A stretch of 35,565 bases of DNA from Geobacter sp. (GCA_003151775.1 PLYK01000002.1:1-35565), one strand, 5' to 3'; counted from the stretch's first letter, positions 14,194-22,949 are shown. The notes: generated by a model from the sequence alone, not told the origin. Numbers and translations are program-made.

Positions 14194-15111
14194 ATGATAC
14201 GTATAATGATGGTCATAGCTTTGATCCTGTCCCTTGCTGGTTGCGGTGACAGCGGGTCTGCTCCCACTTTTACCGAAACGGCAACCGGAACGGTGATGAC
14301 TTCTTCCGACGGCAGCACATGGTCCGGCCCGGTATCGATAACGGCAGACAAGGAGTTGAATAGTATCACCTACGGCAGTAGCCAATTCGTTGCAGTTGGT
14401 CAGGATGGAACCATTTTGACCTCTGCCGACGGCGCCGCCTGGACCAGCCAAAAATCAGGCACCATAAATTCTCTCTATGGGATCACCTTCGCCAACGGGC
14501 AATTTGTCGCTGTGGGGGATGCGGGCACTATACTCACCTCTCTCGACGGCGTCTCCTGGTCTGGGCAGAGCTCCGGCGCGCCGGCCCAATTAACCGGCGT
14601 AACCTTCGGCAACGGTAAATATATTGCGGTCGGGGCAAGCGCCATCCTGACCTCTCCCGACGGCGTGACCTGGACTACGCAGCTTTATGGCCCGACACGG
14701 TACTTTTACAGCGTTGTCTTCGGAAACGGTCAATTCGTTATTGCAAGCGATTCCGGCGGCATCATGACCTCCACCGACGGCGCTACCTGGACTGGCCGAA
14801 AATCGGGTACCGCCGGCAACCTGTACGGCATCACTTTCGGTGGCAGTCAGTTTGTTGCCGTGGGCGTGGAGACTATCCTTACCTCTCCCGACGGTGTTGT
14901 GTGGACAGCCCGTTCATCAGGTTCGACAAGCAATCTGGTCGGCTTAACCTATGCCAACGGCCAATATATTGTCGTCGGTAATACCATCGCAATAAACAGC
15001 ACAGGGTTCATCCTGACTTCTCCCGATGGCGTCAACTGGACCAGACAAGCGACGACAAGCAATCTGTATGGGGTTGCTTTCGGCGCCGGCAAATTTATCT
15101 CGGTTGGATAG
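14194..15111 (+). CDS. Lipoprotein with repeated 'VAVG..GTILTSPDG..WT' units (beta-propeller-like)
   Basis: The signal MIRIMMVIALILSLAGC ends in a lipobox (L-A-G-C at about 14-17). The rest is six to seven repeats of about 40 residues, each with a version of TFGNGQFVAVGDAGTILTSLDGVSWSGQSSGT. The S/T-x-DG-x-x-W motif is the Asp-box-like signature of BNR/HCF136-type propellers, so a single seven-bladed propeller on the membrane surface is likely. It starts 11 bp after receptor 1 and precedes exbB, so it is co-transcribed with the TonB system. Placement suggests a receptor-associated surface lipoprotein that binds substrate. Adhesin-like repeats are the alternative. Cys-17 is followed by G-D. 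Confidence 0.75.
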   Translation: MIRIMMVIALILSLAGCGDSGSAPTFTETATGTVMTSSDGSTWSGPVSITADKELNSITYGSSQFVAVGQDGTILTSADGAAWTSQKSGTINSLYGITFANGQFVAVGDAGTILTSLDGVSWSGQSSGAPAQLTGVTFGNGKYIAVGASAILTSPDGVTWTTQLYGPTRYFYSVVFGNGQFVIASDSGGIMTSTDGATWTGRKSGTAGNLYGITFGGSQFVAVGVETILTSPDGVVWTARSSGSTSNLVGLTYANGQYIVVGNTIAINSTGFILTSPDGVNWTRQATTSNLYGVAFGAGKFISVG

Positions 15112-15185
15112 TCGGATAGCGGAACGATACGCGGTTTGGTGCTCGGACGGGTTATTTAAAACTAATGTTCTCGGAGGTATTTCTT

Positions 15186-15857
15186 GTGGGCCTTTTGATC
15201 GGCACCGGTGTTGTTGTCAGGATTGTCCTGCTCATTCTCATGGGGTTCTCGGTCCTGTCGTGGACCATCATCATGTTCAAGTTTTTCCAGATCCATAAAG
15301 CCAACAGCAATTCCGAGAATTTCATGGATTTTTTTTGGAAATCCAAACGCTTTGACGCCATCGCTTCCCAGGTGGACCGTTTCAACAGTTCGCCTTTGAC
15401 GATGCTCTTCAACGAGGGATACGGCGAGTTGGGCAAGTTTATGGAAGGGAGAGACAAGGCCGACACCAGCATCCTCAGCACCGACCTGGGGGGTATCGAA
15501 AACGTCTCCCGCGCCTTGCGCCGCGCCACCAATTCGGAGATCACCCGTCTCGAAAAATACACCACCTTCCTGGCGACCACCGGCTCCACCTCGCCGTTCA
15601 TCGGCCTGTTCGGGACGGTCTGGGGCATCATGACCGCCTTTCAGGGGATCGGCAAAACCGGTTCCGCCTCGCTGGCCGTGGTGGCCCCCGGTATCGCGGA
15701 GGCGCTGATCGCCACTGCCATCGGCCTGGTGGCCGCCATCCCGGCCGTCATGGCCTACAATCATTTCCAGCACAAGATCCGGGTGATGATCAATGAGATG
15801 GACAGCTTCTCCACCGAGTTTCTCAATATAGTGCAACGAAACGTGGCAGGGAAATAA
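15186..15857 (+). CDS. exbB: ExbB/TolQ-family proton-channel protein
   Basis: The family fold is clear: a first membrane helix (VVVRIVLLILMGFSVLSWTIIMFKFFQI), a long cytoplasmic region, then FLATTGSTSPFIGLFGTVWGIMTAFQGIGKTGSASLAVVAPGIAEALIATAIGLVAAIPAVMAYNHF. The last holds the two conserved pore helices and the G-x-x-GTVxGI motif. The start is the GTG at 15186 because GGAGGT sits 7 nt upstream; the tracked ATG at 15165 lies upstream of that site. With ExbD, encoded 3 bp downstream, it forms the pmf-driven motor for TonB. ExbB rather than TolQ is preferred because TonB and receptor genes flank it and no tolA, tolB or pal is present. Confidence 0.9.
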   Translation: MGLLIGTGVVVRIVLLILMGFSVLSWTIIMFKFFQIHKANSNSENFMDFFWKSKRFDAIASQVDRFNSSPLTMLFNEGYGELGKFMEGRDKADTSILSTDLGGIENVSRALRRATNSEITRLEKYTTFLATTGSTSPFIGLFGTVWGIMTAFQGIGKTGSASLAVVAPGIAEALIATAIGLVAAIPAVMAYNHFQHKIRVMINEMDSFSTEFLNIVQRNVAGK

Positions 15858-15860
15858 GCG

Positions 15861-16274
15861 ATGGCGATGGGCGGACGTAATGACAACAGGGGCACGATGT
15901 CGGAGATAAACGTCACCCCGCTGGTTGACGTCATGCTGGTGCTCCTGGTTATCTTCATGGTGACCGCGCCGATGATGCAGCAGGGGGTCCAGGTAAACCT
16001 TCCCAAAGCCGACACCAAGGCCATGAATCCGGCGGAGGAAACGGTCGTGGTCACCGTGGACAAGAACAACAAGGTCTTCATCAACAAGGAGGAAACCCCG
16101 GTAGGTGATCTGCGCTCCAAGCTGACAGACATGTTCGCCACGCGGACCAAGAAAGAGGTTTTCCTCAAGGCCGACGCGAGCGTCCCCTACGGCGAGGTCG
16201 TCAGGATCATGGCCGACATCAAGGGTGCCGGGATTGAGCGGCTCGGCATGGTGACGGAACCGGCTCCGAAATAA
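15861..16274 (+). CDS. exbD: ExbD/TolR-family protein
   Basis: The 137-aa protein has a short cytoplasmic start (MGGRNDNRGTMSEINVTPLVDVMLVLLVIFMVTAPMMQQGVQVNLPKA). This includes the conserved N-V-T-P-L-V-D-V helix with the essential Asp that carries protons. The periplasmic domain follows (VVVTVDKNNKVFINKEETPVGDLRSKL...VFLKADASVPYGEVVRIMADIKGAGIERLGMVTEP). It starts 3 bp after exbB, so the two are coupled. Together they form the proton-driven motor for TonB. Confidence 0.92.
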   Translation: MAMGGRNDNRGTMSEINVTPLVDVMLVLLVIFMVTAPMMQQGVQVNLPKADTKAMNPAEETVVVTVDKNNKVFINKEETPVGDLRSKLTDMFATRTKKEVFLKADASVPYGEVVRIMADIKGAGIERLGMVTEPAPK

Positions 16275-16320
16275 TCCAAAACCGGTAGCGTGAAGGTGCG
16301 CTCCAAGGAGGCAGGTATCA

Positions 16321-16950
16321 ATGGGACTCATAAGAATCTTACTGATGGCGGTGGTGCTGGTCATATTGGCCTCAGCCGCAACATTCGGGCATGGTCTCGG
16401 TATAGAAATGGATCAGCAAGGCAGGGAACTCTCCAGCAAGGACCAGTCAGACCTTGCGGAATGGGAAGCATTGGATCAGCAAGTCAGGGACTTCTCTAAT
16501 AAAGGGCAGTACGACCGTGCTATGGTGGCGGCGGAAAAGGCGCTGGAGATTGCCAAACAAAGCGCTTATCTCAGCGAAGCGGGCGCTGTGGGCGTGAGCA
16601 CATCCAGTCTGGCAATCGGTTACTATAATCAGGCCCAATATGCGCAGGCCGAACCGCTATTCCAATTATTGTTAAACATGTATGAAAAAAAGCCGGGTCC
16701 TGATAACCCCACGGTCGCCGCCATCCTCAACAACCTGGGGAGTGTTCATGAACACCAGGGCCACATTGCGCAGGCCGAAACACTATACAAACGCGCACTG
16801 GAAATTGATGAAAACGTTCTTGGTCCCGATCACGCCAATGTGGCTGTCGCTCTCAAAAATTTAGCAGGCATATACAGGTTGACTCATCGAGATGTTGATG
16901 CCGCCAGACTCGAACAACGGGCGGCAGCCATTGAGGCTATCAAGCGATGA
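16321..16950 (+). CDS. Exported tetratricopeptide-repeat protein
   Basis: A signal peptide (MGLIRILLMAVVLVILASAATFGHG) precedes three to four TPR units. The visible ones are QYDRAMVAAEKALEIAKQS, IGYYNQAQYAQAEPLFQLLLNMYEKKPGPDNPTVAAILNNLGSVHEHQGHIAQAETLYKRALEIDENVLGPDHANVAVALKNLAGIY. The 42-residue spacing with GPDHPxVA is the kinesin-light-chain/NPH3-like TPR type. An AAGGAGG motif precedes the ATG. It lies between exbD and receptor 2. Related TonB clusters often carry a TPR protein (as in the TPR-ExbB-ExbD-TonB sets), so a scaffold role for the energy complex is plausible. Confidence 0.82.
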   Translation: MGLIRILLMAVVLVILASAATFGHGLGIEMDQQGRELSSKDQSDLAEWEALDQQVRDFSNKGQYDRAMVAAEKALEIAKQSAYLSEAGAVGVSTSSLAIGYYNQAQYAQAEPLFQLLLNMYEKKPGPDNPTVAAILNNLGSVHEHQGHIAQAETLYKRALEIDENVLGPDHANVAVALKNLAGIYRLTHRDVDAARLEQRAAAIEAIKR

Positions 16951-16976
16951 CGGGTCATTGTCAAAGGAGAATCTGC

Positions 16977-19208
16977 ATGTACTCGCGCGTTTTTGACATT
17001 CTTATTGTCATGTTTTGCCCTTGTCCGGTCATTCGCTTTGTCGGAACCGGTTTCCGTGCCGGCCGGCACGTGAGCCTGTCCGCGTTAGTGGCATGCCTGC
17101 TGGGGAGCGTTGGCGCCCAGGCCCAGGAACTATCCGGGCAACAGACAGGTACGGACCAGGCGCAAACCAACATCACCACCCTTCCCACGGTTACAGTAGA
17201 GGAAAAGGCCCTGGACAACGCCCGTGCCCAGATCTCCCCCAATCTTGGCGCAACCAGTTATACGCTCGACAGCGAAAAGATCGATTCGCAATCGCAAGGA
17301 GAGTTCGCACCGTTCGACCAGACCTTCTACCGTTTTCCCGGTGTGGCTCAGGACGAACTCGACAAACGTCTTCATGTGCGCGGCGAGGAAGCCAACCTGC
17401 AATATCGTATCAATGGCCTGCTTCTTCCGGATGGGCTTTCCGGTTTCGGACAGGAACTTTCCTCGAAATTCCTCGATTCCGTATCGCTGATAACCGGCAC
17501 GCTGCCGGCCCAGTACGGCAACCGGACTGCCGGGATTGTCGACATTCAGACTAAGAGCGGCCAGGACCTGCATGGCGGCACGGTATCGGTTTATGGCGGC
17601 GGTTACAGCACGCTTATGCCGACAGTCGAATACGGCGGCAGCAGCGGCCGATTCTCAGGTTATGGGATTGCCGGCTATCTGCACAACAGCATCGGCATGG
17701 CCAACCCGACCCCGAGTTTCCGACCGTCGCACGATGATACGGACCAATTCAAGGGGTTCGGCCATTTTTCCTATCTGATCGACGATACCAGCCGGCTGAC
17801 GTTGATCCTCAGTGGCGCCTACGGCACGTTTCAGCTCCCCACGACCGGCGGCCAGGCGCCGCAATTCCCCTATGGCCCGATTACCGCCTTCAACTCCTCC
17901 AACGTGAACGAGAACCAGTACGAGCAGGCATATTACGAAATTTTAGGTTACCAGAAGATCTTAGGGGATATCGACCTGCAAGTGACCCAAACGACCCGTT
18001 ACAGTAATATCTCCTTCAAGCCTGATACGGTTGGCGACGTGATCTTCAACGGCATCGCTACGGATACCAGCCATCAACTTGTTTCCAACAACCTGCAATT
18101 CGACGTCAGCGACCGCATCAACGATCAACACACCCTGCGGGGCGGCATGTCCATCAGTGTGCAGCAAGCAAGGGTAAACTCCACGGATACAGTGCTGCCG
18201 GTCACTTCGACCGGCTCAGGCTCGCCCGCCTATGGCTTGCCCTTTCCGATTGTCGATAACTATCATAAAACCGCAGAGCTTTATGGTGCGTACCTGCAGG
18301 ACGAATGGCGTCTTACTCCTAAGTTTACGGTCAACTACGGAGTGAGGGGCGATTTATGGACCGCCTTTATCACCGAGTCTCAAATCAGCCCGCGCATCAA
18401 CTTCGTCTACAAGCCGGTCCAGCCGACAACGCTGCATGCGGGCTACGGCCGCTATTTCACCCCTCCGCCCCTCGAACTCATCCAGTCTGCGGACGTGGCG
18501 AAATTCAACGGCACGACCAACGCCGTGGATCCCTCCTTTGCTGCAAACGCGGCGGTTGCGGTTAAAAGCGAGCGCTATCATTACTTCGATGTGGGGGTCA
18601 ACCAGGACATTACGCCCAATCTCCATGTCGGAGTGGATGCGTACTATAAGATTAAAAAGTATGTGCTCGATGAGGGACAGTTTGGCCCGGCAATGATCTT
18701 TTCGCCGAATAACGGGGATCAGGCTCACGTCCGCGGCGTGGAAGTGACCGTTTCCTACGAAAAAAACGGTTTTTCGCTCTGGGGCAATGCCGCACGCAGC
18801 CAAGCCATGGCGAAAGGCATTGTAACCGGGCAGTGGCAGTTCACGCCCGACGAAGTCGCTTATATGCAAAACCATTGGTATCACCTGGATCACGATCAGG
18901 ATTGGACCGCCTCGGCCGGAACATCCTATAAATGGGACAATACCAAGGTGTATGCCGACATGCTGTACGGAAGCGGGCTCTACGGCGGCCCCAACAATGC
19001 GACTGAGATGCCGAGCTATGAGACGGTCAACCTCGGCATGACCCACACCTTTGTCCTGAGCCCCGGCAATGAGCTTAAAGTGAGGCTCGATGTGACCAAC
19101 GTGGCGGATCTCAAGTATGAGATCCGGGATGGGGGCGGGATCGGGGTTTTTGCGCCGCAGTATCTTCCCCGGCGAGCAGTTTATGTTGGGCTCTCGAAGA
19201 ATTTTTAA
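16977..19208 (+). CDS. TonB-dependent outer-membrane receptor 2
   Basis: The start ATG at 16977 has an AAAGGAGA motif 6 nt upstream, so the tracked start at 16947, inside the TPR gene, is rejected. A long signal peptide ends around LVACLLGSVGAQAQ. The N-terminal strand TLPTVTVEEKA is a TonB-box-like segment. The plug (FDQTFYRFPGVAQDELDKRLHVRGEEANLQYRINGLLLPDG...FLDSVSLITGTLPAQYGNRTAGIVDIQTKSG) follows, then a barrel ending AVYVGLSKNF with terminal Phe. The total is 743 aa. It has the large-ligand receptor look (R-G-x-x-x-x-x-QYRINGLLLPDG), but no ligand can be assigned. The operon ends with it; the strong terminator is 125 bp downstream. Confidence 0.9.
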   Translation: MYSRVFDILIVMFCPCPVIRFVGTGFRAGRHVSLSALVACLLGSVGAQAQELSGQQTGTDQAQTNITTLPTVTVEEKALDNARAQISPNLGATSYTLDSEKIDSQSQGEFAPFDQTFYRFPGVAQDELDKRLHVRGEEANLQYRINGLLLPDGLSGFGQELSSKFLDSVSLITGTLPAQYGNRTAGIVDIQTKSGQDLHGGTVSVYGGGYSTLMPTVEYGGSSGRFSGYGIAGYLHNSIGMANPTPSFRPSHDDTDQFKGFGHFSYLIDDTSRLTLILSGAYGTFQLPTTGGQAPQFPYGPITAFNSSNVNENQYEQAYYEILGYQKILGDIDLQVTQTTRYSNISFKPDTVGDVIFNGIATDTSHQLVSNNLQFDVSDRINDQHTLRGGMSISVQQARVNSTDTVLPVTSTGSGSPAYGLPFPIVDNYHKTAELYGAYLQDEWRLTPKFTVNYGVRGDLWTAFITESQISPRINFVYKPVQPTTLHAGYGRYFTPPPLELIQSADVAKFNGTTNAVDPSFAANAAVAVKSERYHYFDVGVNQDITPNLHVGVDAYYKIKKYVLDEGQFGPAMIFSPNNGDQAHVRGVEVTVSYEKNGFSLWGNAARSQAMAKGIVTGQWQFTPDEVAYMQNHWYHLDHDQDWTASAGTSYKWDNTKVYADMLYGSGLYGGPNNATEMPSYETVNLGMTHTFVLSPGNELKVRLDVTNVADLKYEIRDGGGIGVFAPQYLPRRAVYVGLSKNF

Positions 19209-19307
19209 CCCAGATTTTCCATTAAGGCACGAGATGCTGCCGAGGCAATTCCGCGTAGCTTGTCGTCCGGTTGACGAGGCAATATCAGGGCTGCTTACAC
19301 CCCACGC

Positions 19308-19323
19308 GCCCTACCGGGCGCAC
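19308..19323. repeat. Short G+C hairpin GCGCCC-TACC-GGGCGC
   Basis: A perfect 6-bp stem with a 4-nt loop lies in the gap after receptor 2, directly before the bidirectional terminator. It may add to termination. The rest of 19209-19443 contains no gene. Confidence 0.4.
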
Positions 19324-19332
19324 CATGAAAAA

Positions 19333-19355
19333 AGCCCCTAGAGTCTCTAGGGGCT
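19333..19355. terminator. Bidirectional rho-independent terminator
   Basis: AGCCCCTAGAG pairs perfectly with CTCTAGGGGCT around a single T. A6 on the left side serves as the T-run for the minus strand. The hairpin separates the plus-strand TonB cluster from the convergent minus-strand PEP-CTERM gene. The plus-strand tail is weaker (AGATGATAAATTT). Confidence 0.75.
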
Positions 19356-19443
19356 AGATGATAAATTTATACACTCTTTAAGGTATTGACTCAGCCAAAA
19401 GGGGCAATTTTATATCATCATACAACAGCTTTATTTGTTTCAA

Positions 19444-20073
19444 CTACACCAGTTTGCGGCGTTTGCCGTAAACGCAGAGCCCGAACAGGCCGACGCCCAG
19501 CAGTGCGCAGGTGGCCGGCTCCGGAACCGGGGCTACGTTGGTGGTTGCATCCAGTGACGTGGCAGAGGTGTTGCCGTCATTATTCAGATTGATCATGGCC
19601 ACAGTCCCCGGAATACTGGGATCGGTGACGTTGAGCAGAGGGGTGCTGCCGAAAGCATCACCATACAGGCCGAGAGACAAGGTGCTGACAGCCGGGGTGT
19701 TTGCAACAGGGGTAGATGTGAACGAAACCAGGAAGCTGAGGGTGTTGCCAAAGGTGATGGCCTGGTTGTAATCGTTGATGCTGTTGGTGTTTTGGAAAGC
19801 GACGCTGCCGGGCAGAGTACCGGAAACAGCACTGCCGTTCACAACGTCAACGGTATCCTGAGCGCCTAGCGTGCCGTCGGTTGCGAAACCGGAAACCGTA
19901 GCTGTAGAAGCGACCGCTTTGTCGATGGTAGCATACTGAAGGTACAGATAGCCGGTATCGCCGTTGAGGCTGGAGGTATCAACCGTCACGTCGTAGCTCT
20001 GCAAAGCGAAGGCCGAGCTGGCCGCGAACATGACGATGGCTATGACGAGAAACTTGATCTTGAGAAAGTTCAT
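19444..20073 (-). CDS. PEP-CTERM sorting-domain exoprotein
   Basis: A signal peptide (MNFLKIKFLVIAIVMFAASSAFA) precedes a Ser/Thr/Ala-rich, beta-strand-rich body. The C-terminus VPEPATCALLGVGLFGLCVYGKRRK is a full PEP-CTERM signal: a VPEP motif, a hydrophobic helix and a basic tail. In the family this is cut by exosortase (EpsH/XrtA) as the protein is exported, in strains that make exopolysaccharide. No exosortase gene is in the window, so the enzyme must be elsewhere. The gene lies 32 bp after the phosphatase gene on the same strand, with AGGAG before the ATG, so both may be co-transcribed. Confidence 0.85.
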   Translation of the reverse strand: MNFLKIKFLVIAIVMFAASSAFALQSYDVTVDTSSLNGDTGYLYLQYATIDKAVASTATVSGFATDGTLGAQDTVDVVNGSAVSGTLPGSVAFQNTNSINDYNQAITFGNTLSFLVSFTSTPVANTPAVSTLSLGLYGDAFGSTPLLNVTDPSIPGTVAMINLNNDGNTSATSLDATTNVAPVPEPATCALLGVGLFGLCVYGKRRKLV

Positions 20074-20105
20074 TGGTCTATTCTCCTATTGGTTGGAAGA
20101 TTGTA

Positions 20106-21914
20106 TTATTCCTGGAAAACAATTGGGTTAAAGGTAATAGCGGCGTTAGTCGTGTTGCTGAAGGTCAGCGGTACGGTTACCGAAGTGCCGGCGGGAATGC
20201 CGTTGGACGTAGCGCGGATCATCGGCTCGCCGTTTTGCGAACCGGTAGCGTTGGTCAGCCTGGCGTTGCTTTTGAGGGCAACGCTGCTGGCGTTGACGGT
20301 GGATTTGCCGGTGGCCGGATTGTTAGCGATCATCGAGGTTTGAATAGAAGAAACACCTGCATTTTGCGTTATTTTGCTGGAGGTGGCGTACATGTTGGAC
20401 GGGGTGCCGATCATGTTGAGGTCGATCATACCGTCCAGGACCACGTCGACGGCACCGTTGATGTCCGTCGTGCTGTTGTTGGTAACGGTCAAGGTGCCGT
20501 AGTAGAGCTTGGTGGCGCGGTTGTAGACGAGGTTGCTGGTGGTCGCGGTGACCTGCGGCGTAACGTTGGCGGTGAAGTGATGGAGCACGGTGGTCTCAAT
20601 CGGTTGGAGGTACAGATGGCCGGAGATTCCGTCGTTTGCCGGGAAGGTATTCGACAACGGGTAATCCGTAGTTAGTGATGTTTGGCCGGTGACCTGGTTG
20701 GCGGTCATGGTTAAGGTATTGCCCTCCACGTCGAAGGTCATGAACTCATCGGCCGGCCAGGCGGTGATGACGTGCGGGTAGGAGCCGGTGTTGGTCATGT
20801 CGGGCTGATAGATCGGTGCGCCGCCGCCGCCGCTGGTCATGTGCGGCATGTTGAGCGCGATCGGGTCGGTGCCAGCCTGTGCGGCGTTATAAGCGCCGGC
20901 GCGGGCATAGTTGTGGCTGTGGCCGCCGTAGAGGAAGTCCACATTGTACTGCTGGAATATCGGCGACGATGCCTGCTCATAAATTCTCATGGCGGTACTG
21001 TCGGCGTCGGAACCGGCGGTATAGGTTCCCTCATGGAAACAGACGATCTTCCACGGTTTGGTGGTGGCGGCGAGATCGGCGGTAACCCAGTTATACTGTG
21101 CGGAGCCGGGGGTGAGGGGAGAGTACACGTCGATGAAGGTGATGTGAACCGGGCCGTAATCCATGGACCAGTACAGGTTGTTGTAGGTTGACGTCTTGCC
21201 GCTTTGAAGCGTCTCGTTCGGATACGGGAAGGGGAAGTACTTCGGGAAGGTGGTGCTGTAGCCCGAGGTGTTGTCGTGGTTGCCCTTGACGCCGTCGATC
21301 GGGGTGCTTGCGGTGAAGGCGCGGGAGGCGCGTTTGGTCAGGTCGAACCACTCGGTGGTCCAGTTGCTTTCGGCGTCAGAGGCTACCCAGTCGCCGTTGT
21401 GAATGGACAGACGCTGATAATCGCCATTGCCGGGCAGGCCATAAAAGCCGGTGATGGCCTTCATGATGTCGTTCAGGACGAACGGGTTGCCCCTGGAGTC
21501 GCCCTGGCCGATGAATCTGACAGACGTTGCGCTTTCTGAAGGGGCGGTAATGAACGAACCGGTGCCGTAGACGCCGTTGGTGTCGTCGGCCACCTGGTAG
21601 TAATACATGGTGTTCGGCTGCAGCCCGGTGATCTTGTAGCGGTGCTGGTTGACCACGCCGCCCCTGCCGGGGGTGGTGTTGCTCTCTTCCGGTACGGTCA
21701 CGCTGTTCAGGCTGTAGGTGGTGTCGGTGCCCCAGCTCAGTGTGTTGGTTGTCTCTGTGGCGCTATCCTGCCAGAGCACGGTCATCGTGGTGTTGGGCAT
21801 CTCGTAGATGAGATAGGGTGATTTCAGGATGCCGGCGAATGCGCTGGTGCCGAGCAGGGAGAAGGCCGAGACGAGGCCCAGGGTCTGCAGGGTTTTCTTT
21901 GTAGTGAGTTTCAT
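20106..21914 (-). CDS. Secreted purple-acid-phosphatase-like metallophosphoesterase
   Basis: A signal peptide (MKLTTKKTLQTLGLVSAFSLLGTSAFA) is followed by an FN3-like N-terminal domain (VTVPEE...HRYKITGLQPNTMYYYQVADD), characteristic of purple acid phosphatases. The catalytic domain has GQGDSRGN, IHNGDWV, VKGNHDNT, CFHEGTY and GGHSHNYARAG, so the metal ligands are all present. From about residue 400 to 602 there is a C-terminal beta-rich domain (VTVTNNSTTDINGAVDVVLDGMIDL...), similar to a cell-surface DUF11-like or transglutaminase-like accessory fold. It has an excellent Shine-Dalgarno sequence (AAAGGAGATACA). Likely role: extracellular phosphomonoester hydrolysis for phosphate gain. The substrate is unproven. 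Confidence 0.85.
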   Translation of the reverse strand: MKLTTKKTLQTLGLVSAFSLLGTSAFAGILKSPYLIYEMPNTTMTVLWQDSATETTNTLSWGTDTTYSLNSVTVPEESNTTPGRGGVVNQHRYKITGLQPNTMYYYQVADDTNGVYGTGSFITAPSESATSVRFIGQGDSRGNPFVLNDIMKAITGFYGLPGNGDYQRLSIHNGDWVASDAESNWTTEWFDLTKRASRAFTASTPIDGVKGNHDNTSGYSTTFPKYFPFPYPNETLQSGKTSTYNNLYWSMDYGPVHITFIDVYSPLTPGSAQYNWVTADLAATTKPWKIVCFHEGTYTAGSDADSTAMRIYEQASSPIFQQYNVDFLYGGHSHNYARAGAYNAAQAGTDPIALNMPHMTSGGGGAPIYQPDMTNTGSYPHVITAWPADEFMTFDVEGNTLTMTANQVTGQTSLTTDYPLSNTFPANDGISGHLYLQPIETTVLHHFTANVTPQVTATTSNLVYNRATKLYYGTLTVTNNSTTDINGAVDVVLDGMIDLNMIGTPSNMYATSSKITQNAGVSSIQTSMIANNPATGKSTVNASSVALKSNARLTNATGSQNGEPMIRATSNGIPAGTSVTVPLTFSNTTNAAITFNPIVFQE

Positions 21915-22092
21915 TGTATCTCCTTTTACATTGGATAGTTGGCTTTGTTGCGTTTCGTGATGCTCTCCTATTCTTCATCCGGTTGTGCTCGAGGTATTTT
22001 TGTGATCGAAGCCCCCCTTTCATTGAATTTCCACTGTGCTGTCCATTACGGCGAACATGACACGGTCAGTGCTGGACGAAAAAGCTGATGGA

Positions 22093-22782
22093 TTAATCTT
22101 GTGTAAACCTTCCTCTCGATTGCGACATCTCCTGGGTTCTTGTGCCCGACGGCAACGGTTGGGGCGCAGACGTCGCCCCTGTGACCGTAAATTCCCAGAT
22201 TCGGGCTATTGCGGAAAACTCGAACTGTCCTTTCGCCGGAACAGAGTCGAACAGCCTCTGCAGGGCGTCGCCCGAGGCGTTCGAGCGGTACAGATAGGCC
22301 AGATTCAGGTGTTCGTTCTTTACCTCGTCAAACAGCATGTTGTATTCGATCCGCACTGCGTTTTGCGGGCGGTCAAAGTGGATGTTCTCGATAGAAAGCC
22401 AAATGGAGTAGATTGCGATGTCATTTCTCGTCACCCTGGTGACCTTCACCGGATATTGTTTGCCGTTGACCGACACCGACAGCTTTTTATCCAGATACGG
22501 CTGAATGAATTCGGTCGCTATCCGTTGCAGTTGAGCATCTGAAGCTGACGCATAATTGGAATATCTGTGCTTCAGACCGCCCATATCGGAAAAGAGCGGT
22601 TCATTCAGGTCGATCGTAGCAATGATGCCTTTTGTCCCCACACGCCATTTCGATCCGCCCAAGGGCGTCTTGTAGGTGCTGCCGGGCATGGCTGATCCAA
22701 GAAGAAAGACCGCGCCGAGAAGCAAGAAGAGCAGTAAGTAATATTTTTTCCCCAGTGAACGTATCACGTCAGTTCTCCTCAT
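22093..22782 (-). CDS. Signal-anchored hypothetical protein (229 aa)
   Basis: One hydrophobic N-terminal segment (KKYYLLLFLLLGAVFLLGSAMPGS) could be a signal peptide or anchor. The remainder is about 190 residues of mixed alpha/beta: KWRVGTKGIIATIDLNEPLFSDMGGLKHRYSNY, QLQRIATEFIQPYLDKKLSVSVNGKQYPVKVTRV, then IRIEYNMLFDEVKNEHLNLAYLYRS. The end, TSAPQPLPSGTRTQEMSQSRGRFTQD, is polar and probably disordered. I do not recognise a family. It lies 167 bp behind the riboswitch-controlled exported protein and ahead of the phosphatase, all on the minus strand. All four genes encode exported products, so a shared surface function is possible. Confidence 0.6.
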   Translation of the reverse strand: MRRTDVIRSLGKKYYLLLFLLLGAVFLLGSAMPGSTYKTPLGGSKWRVGTKGIIATIDLNEPLFSDMGGLKHRYSNYASASDAQLQRIATEFIQPYLDKKLSVSVNGKQYPVKVTRVTRNDIAIYSIWLSIENIHFDRPQNAVRIEYNMLFDEVKNEHLNLAYLYRSNASGDALQRLFDSVPAKGQFEFSAIARIWEFTVTGATSAPQPLPSGTRTQEMSQSRGRFTQD

Positions 22783-22815
22783 TATTTCGATTCAATATGA
22801 AAACGACAGTTATTT

Positions 22816-22931
22816 ACCGCAAAGACGCAAAGGACGCTAAGAAACCAAAAGCTTATGAAAATAACCGGGGTTATGGACTTTAATCCAAATATGATTTTGT
22901 TTTTCCTCCGCGTTCTTTGCGACTTTGCGGT
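22816..22931. repeat. Imperfect 116-bp palindromic repeat (ACCGCAAAG...CTTTGCGGT)
   Basis: ACCGCAAAGACGCAAAGGACGC (22816-22837) matches the reverse complement of GCGTTCTTTGCGACTTTGCGGT (22910-22931) at 20 of 22 positions. The interior (about 70 bp) has no gene. This looks like a dispersed intergenic palindrome or MITE of the kind that recurs in such genomes. It lies in the gap between two minus-strand exported-protein genes and could form a hairpin in their transcript. Confidence 0.65.
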
Positions 22932-22949
22932 TCAAATGCTTTTTAAAGA

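Noticed and set aside
15162-16364. 400-aa minus-strand ORF opposite exbB and exbD
   Set aside because: His/Gly/Asp-rich, no family features; antisense shadow of two clear membrane-protein genes.
20073-20675. 200-aa Gly/Val/Arg-rich plus-strand ORF
   Set aside because: Antisense shadow of the phosphatase gene; low-complexity and no start signal.
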